The position numbers and the translations under genes were made by a program. The notes below the pieces were generated by a model. It saw only the letters and a program-made list of their open reading frames with translations. It was not told where the DNA came from and made no database searches. Positions 7,273 through 8,036 of a DNA stretch of 8,036 nt are shown here, one piece after another (within the stretch, counting starts at the first letter, position 1; every line of letters begins with the position of its first letter). Origin of the DNA: Bacteroidales bacterium (lineage in GTDB: Bacteria; Bacteroidota; Bacteroidia; Bacteroidales; UBA7960); assembly GCA_007131895.1 (NCBI GenBank), contig SLPR01000456.1, forward strand, positions 1 through 8,036, given 5' to 3'.

Positions 7273-8013
7273 CTAATTCATATTCAGCATATCCATGGCT
7301 TGCGATTTAAAAGACCCGGGATTAAAAATTGCGTTGAGAAAAACAATGATGGTTTTGGTGGCTCCTCTTTTCATGTTTACATATTGGCGGGCGACATCAG
7401 AACTTTGCTTTAACAGTTCATAATTACCCAAAAGTTTTACGTAGGTTTGTTCAAGCTCAGCTTTGTTTTTAACAGGGAAAGCGCCACCGTATGAAACAAG
7501 CTCTACAGCCTCAGCGAATTTCTCGTAGTTGGGGCCAAATACAACAGGCATACCAAAGGTAGCAGCTTCCAGCGTATTATGAATTCCTTTACCAAAACCG
7601 CCACCAATAAAAGCTACTGAAGCATACTGGTAGAGTCCTGATAACATACCCATCTGGTCAACTATCAAAACCCTGGCATCCATAAACGATTGCTCATCAT
7701 AAGAAGAATACTTCACCACAGGTTTTTCAATTTGCTGCATAAGCTTATCAATATAGGCGGCATGAATTTCGTGTGGTACCAGGATGAATTTAATATCATT
7801 GGTGTCTTTGTTTATCAACGAAACAATCAGGTCATCGTCGGCAGGCCAGGTGCTTCCACCCATAAAGATCACCGAGCCCTGAATGAATTTTTCCACCTTT
7901 TCGAATGAAGGAGGATTTTTGCTGATTTCAAAAACCCTGTCGAAACGGGTATCTCCACTAACCACTACATTGCGAATATCAATTTCATACAACAAGCCCT
8001 GTGAAGATTTGTC
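7273..8013 (-). CDS. waaA: 3-deoxy-D-manno-octulosonic acid (Kdo) transferase, C-terminal part
   Basis: WaaA (KdtA) transfers Kdo from CMP-Kdo to lipid A precursor at the inner membrane. Only the C-terminal GT-B lobe lies in the window, about 247 of a usual 400-420 residues. In order it shows VVSGDTRFDRV, GGSTWPADD, ILVPHEIHA, DQMGMLSGLYQYASVAFIGGG and HNTLEAATFGMPVVFGPNYEKF, which match the donor-binding lobe of the family. The gene ends with TAG at 7273-7275. The coding signal continues to the window edge in the same frame (ITYFFL at 8017-8034), but a TAG at 8014-8016 interrupts it where the family usually has the Gln of FFVQ. The only possible starts after that stop, such as TTG at 7995, would leave out the whole acceptor lobe and are not believable. 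The gene is therefore either a pseudogene, carries a sequence error, or is newly mutated. A single intact waaA is normally expected in an LPS-bearing cell. Confidence 0.85.
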   Translation of the reverse strand, partial: DKSSQGLLYEIDIRNVVVSGDTRFDRVFEISKNPPSFEKVEKFIQGSVIFMGGSTWPADDDLIVSLINKDTNDIKFILVPHEIHAAYIDKLMQQIEKPVVKYSSYDEQSFMDARVLIVDQMGMLSGLYQYASVAFIGGGFGKGIHNTLEAATFGMPVVFGPNYEKFAEAVELVSYGGAFPVKNKAELEQTYVKLLGNYELLKQSSDVARQYVNMKRGATKTIIVFLNAIFNPGSFKSQAMDMLNMN

Positions 8014-8036
8014 CTACAAAAAAAAGTAAGTAATTT

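Noticed and set aside
7993..7995. TTG at 7995 as the true start of a short Kdo-transferase-like protein
   Set aside because: Homologous sequence continues in frame before it (DKSSQG), and a protein beginning there would lack the whole N-terminal acceptor-binding lobe.
7273..8036. TAG recoded to glutamine in this organism
   Set aside because: The same gene ends at TAG with nothing recognisable beyond it, and the other genes end at TAA or TGA, so recoding is not needed. A single mutation or sequence error is simpler.

Overview
The window looks like ordinary chromosomal DNA from a member of the Bacteroidota, most likely a Bacteroidales/Marinilabiliales- or Cytophagia-type organism. The indications are a SusC-like TonB-dependent receptor with an N-terminal carboxypeptidase-regulatory-like domain followed by a DUF4249 lipoprotein, a promoter of the TTTG/TAnnTTTG type, no clear Shine-Dalgarno sequences, AT-rich intergenic DNA, and an intergenic repeat of a kind familiar from Bacteroidota genomes. 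This assignment comes from reading the sequence; no search was run.

Left half, plus strand. After a 355-base AT-rich leader comes a TonB-dependent outer-membrane receptor (356-2704, GTG start). A 172-base gap then leads to a DUF4249 lipoprotein (about 2883-3749). Together they look like a two-gene outer-membrane uptake module of unknown substrate. The gap holds short GAGACC-type tandem repeats and a pair of inverted palindromes, both of which differ from each other by base-pair-preserving changes. A second, different intergenic repeat (about 3781-3854) separates the module from an iron-dependent alcohol/aldehyde dehydrogenase (3910-5058). That gene has a good Bacteroidota-type promoter and ends at a strong intrinsic terminator.

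Right half, minus strand, read from right to left. First is the C-terminal part of the Kdo transferase WaaA (lipid A-core assembly), cut by the window edge and carrying an in-frame amber codon near that edge. Next is a small four-helix membrane protein of the phage-holin-4/YvlD family. Last is a secreted DUF4140/DUF4139 protein of the MuiA ('mucoidy inhibitor') family. Its stop codon and last codons lie inside the terminator it shares with the convergent dehydrogenase gene. Several of these products (receptor, lipoprotein, WaaA, the holin-like protein, and possibly the MuiA-like protein) belong to the cell envelope, but nothing shows that they form one pathway.

I do not see a new multi-gene system. 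The most noteworthy items are the inverted REP-like doublet with compensatory changes (2750-2837), the amber codon in waaA (8014-8016), and the receptor/DUF4249 pair of unknown substrate.
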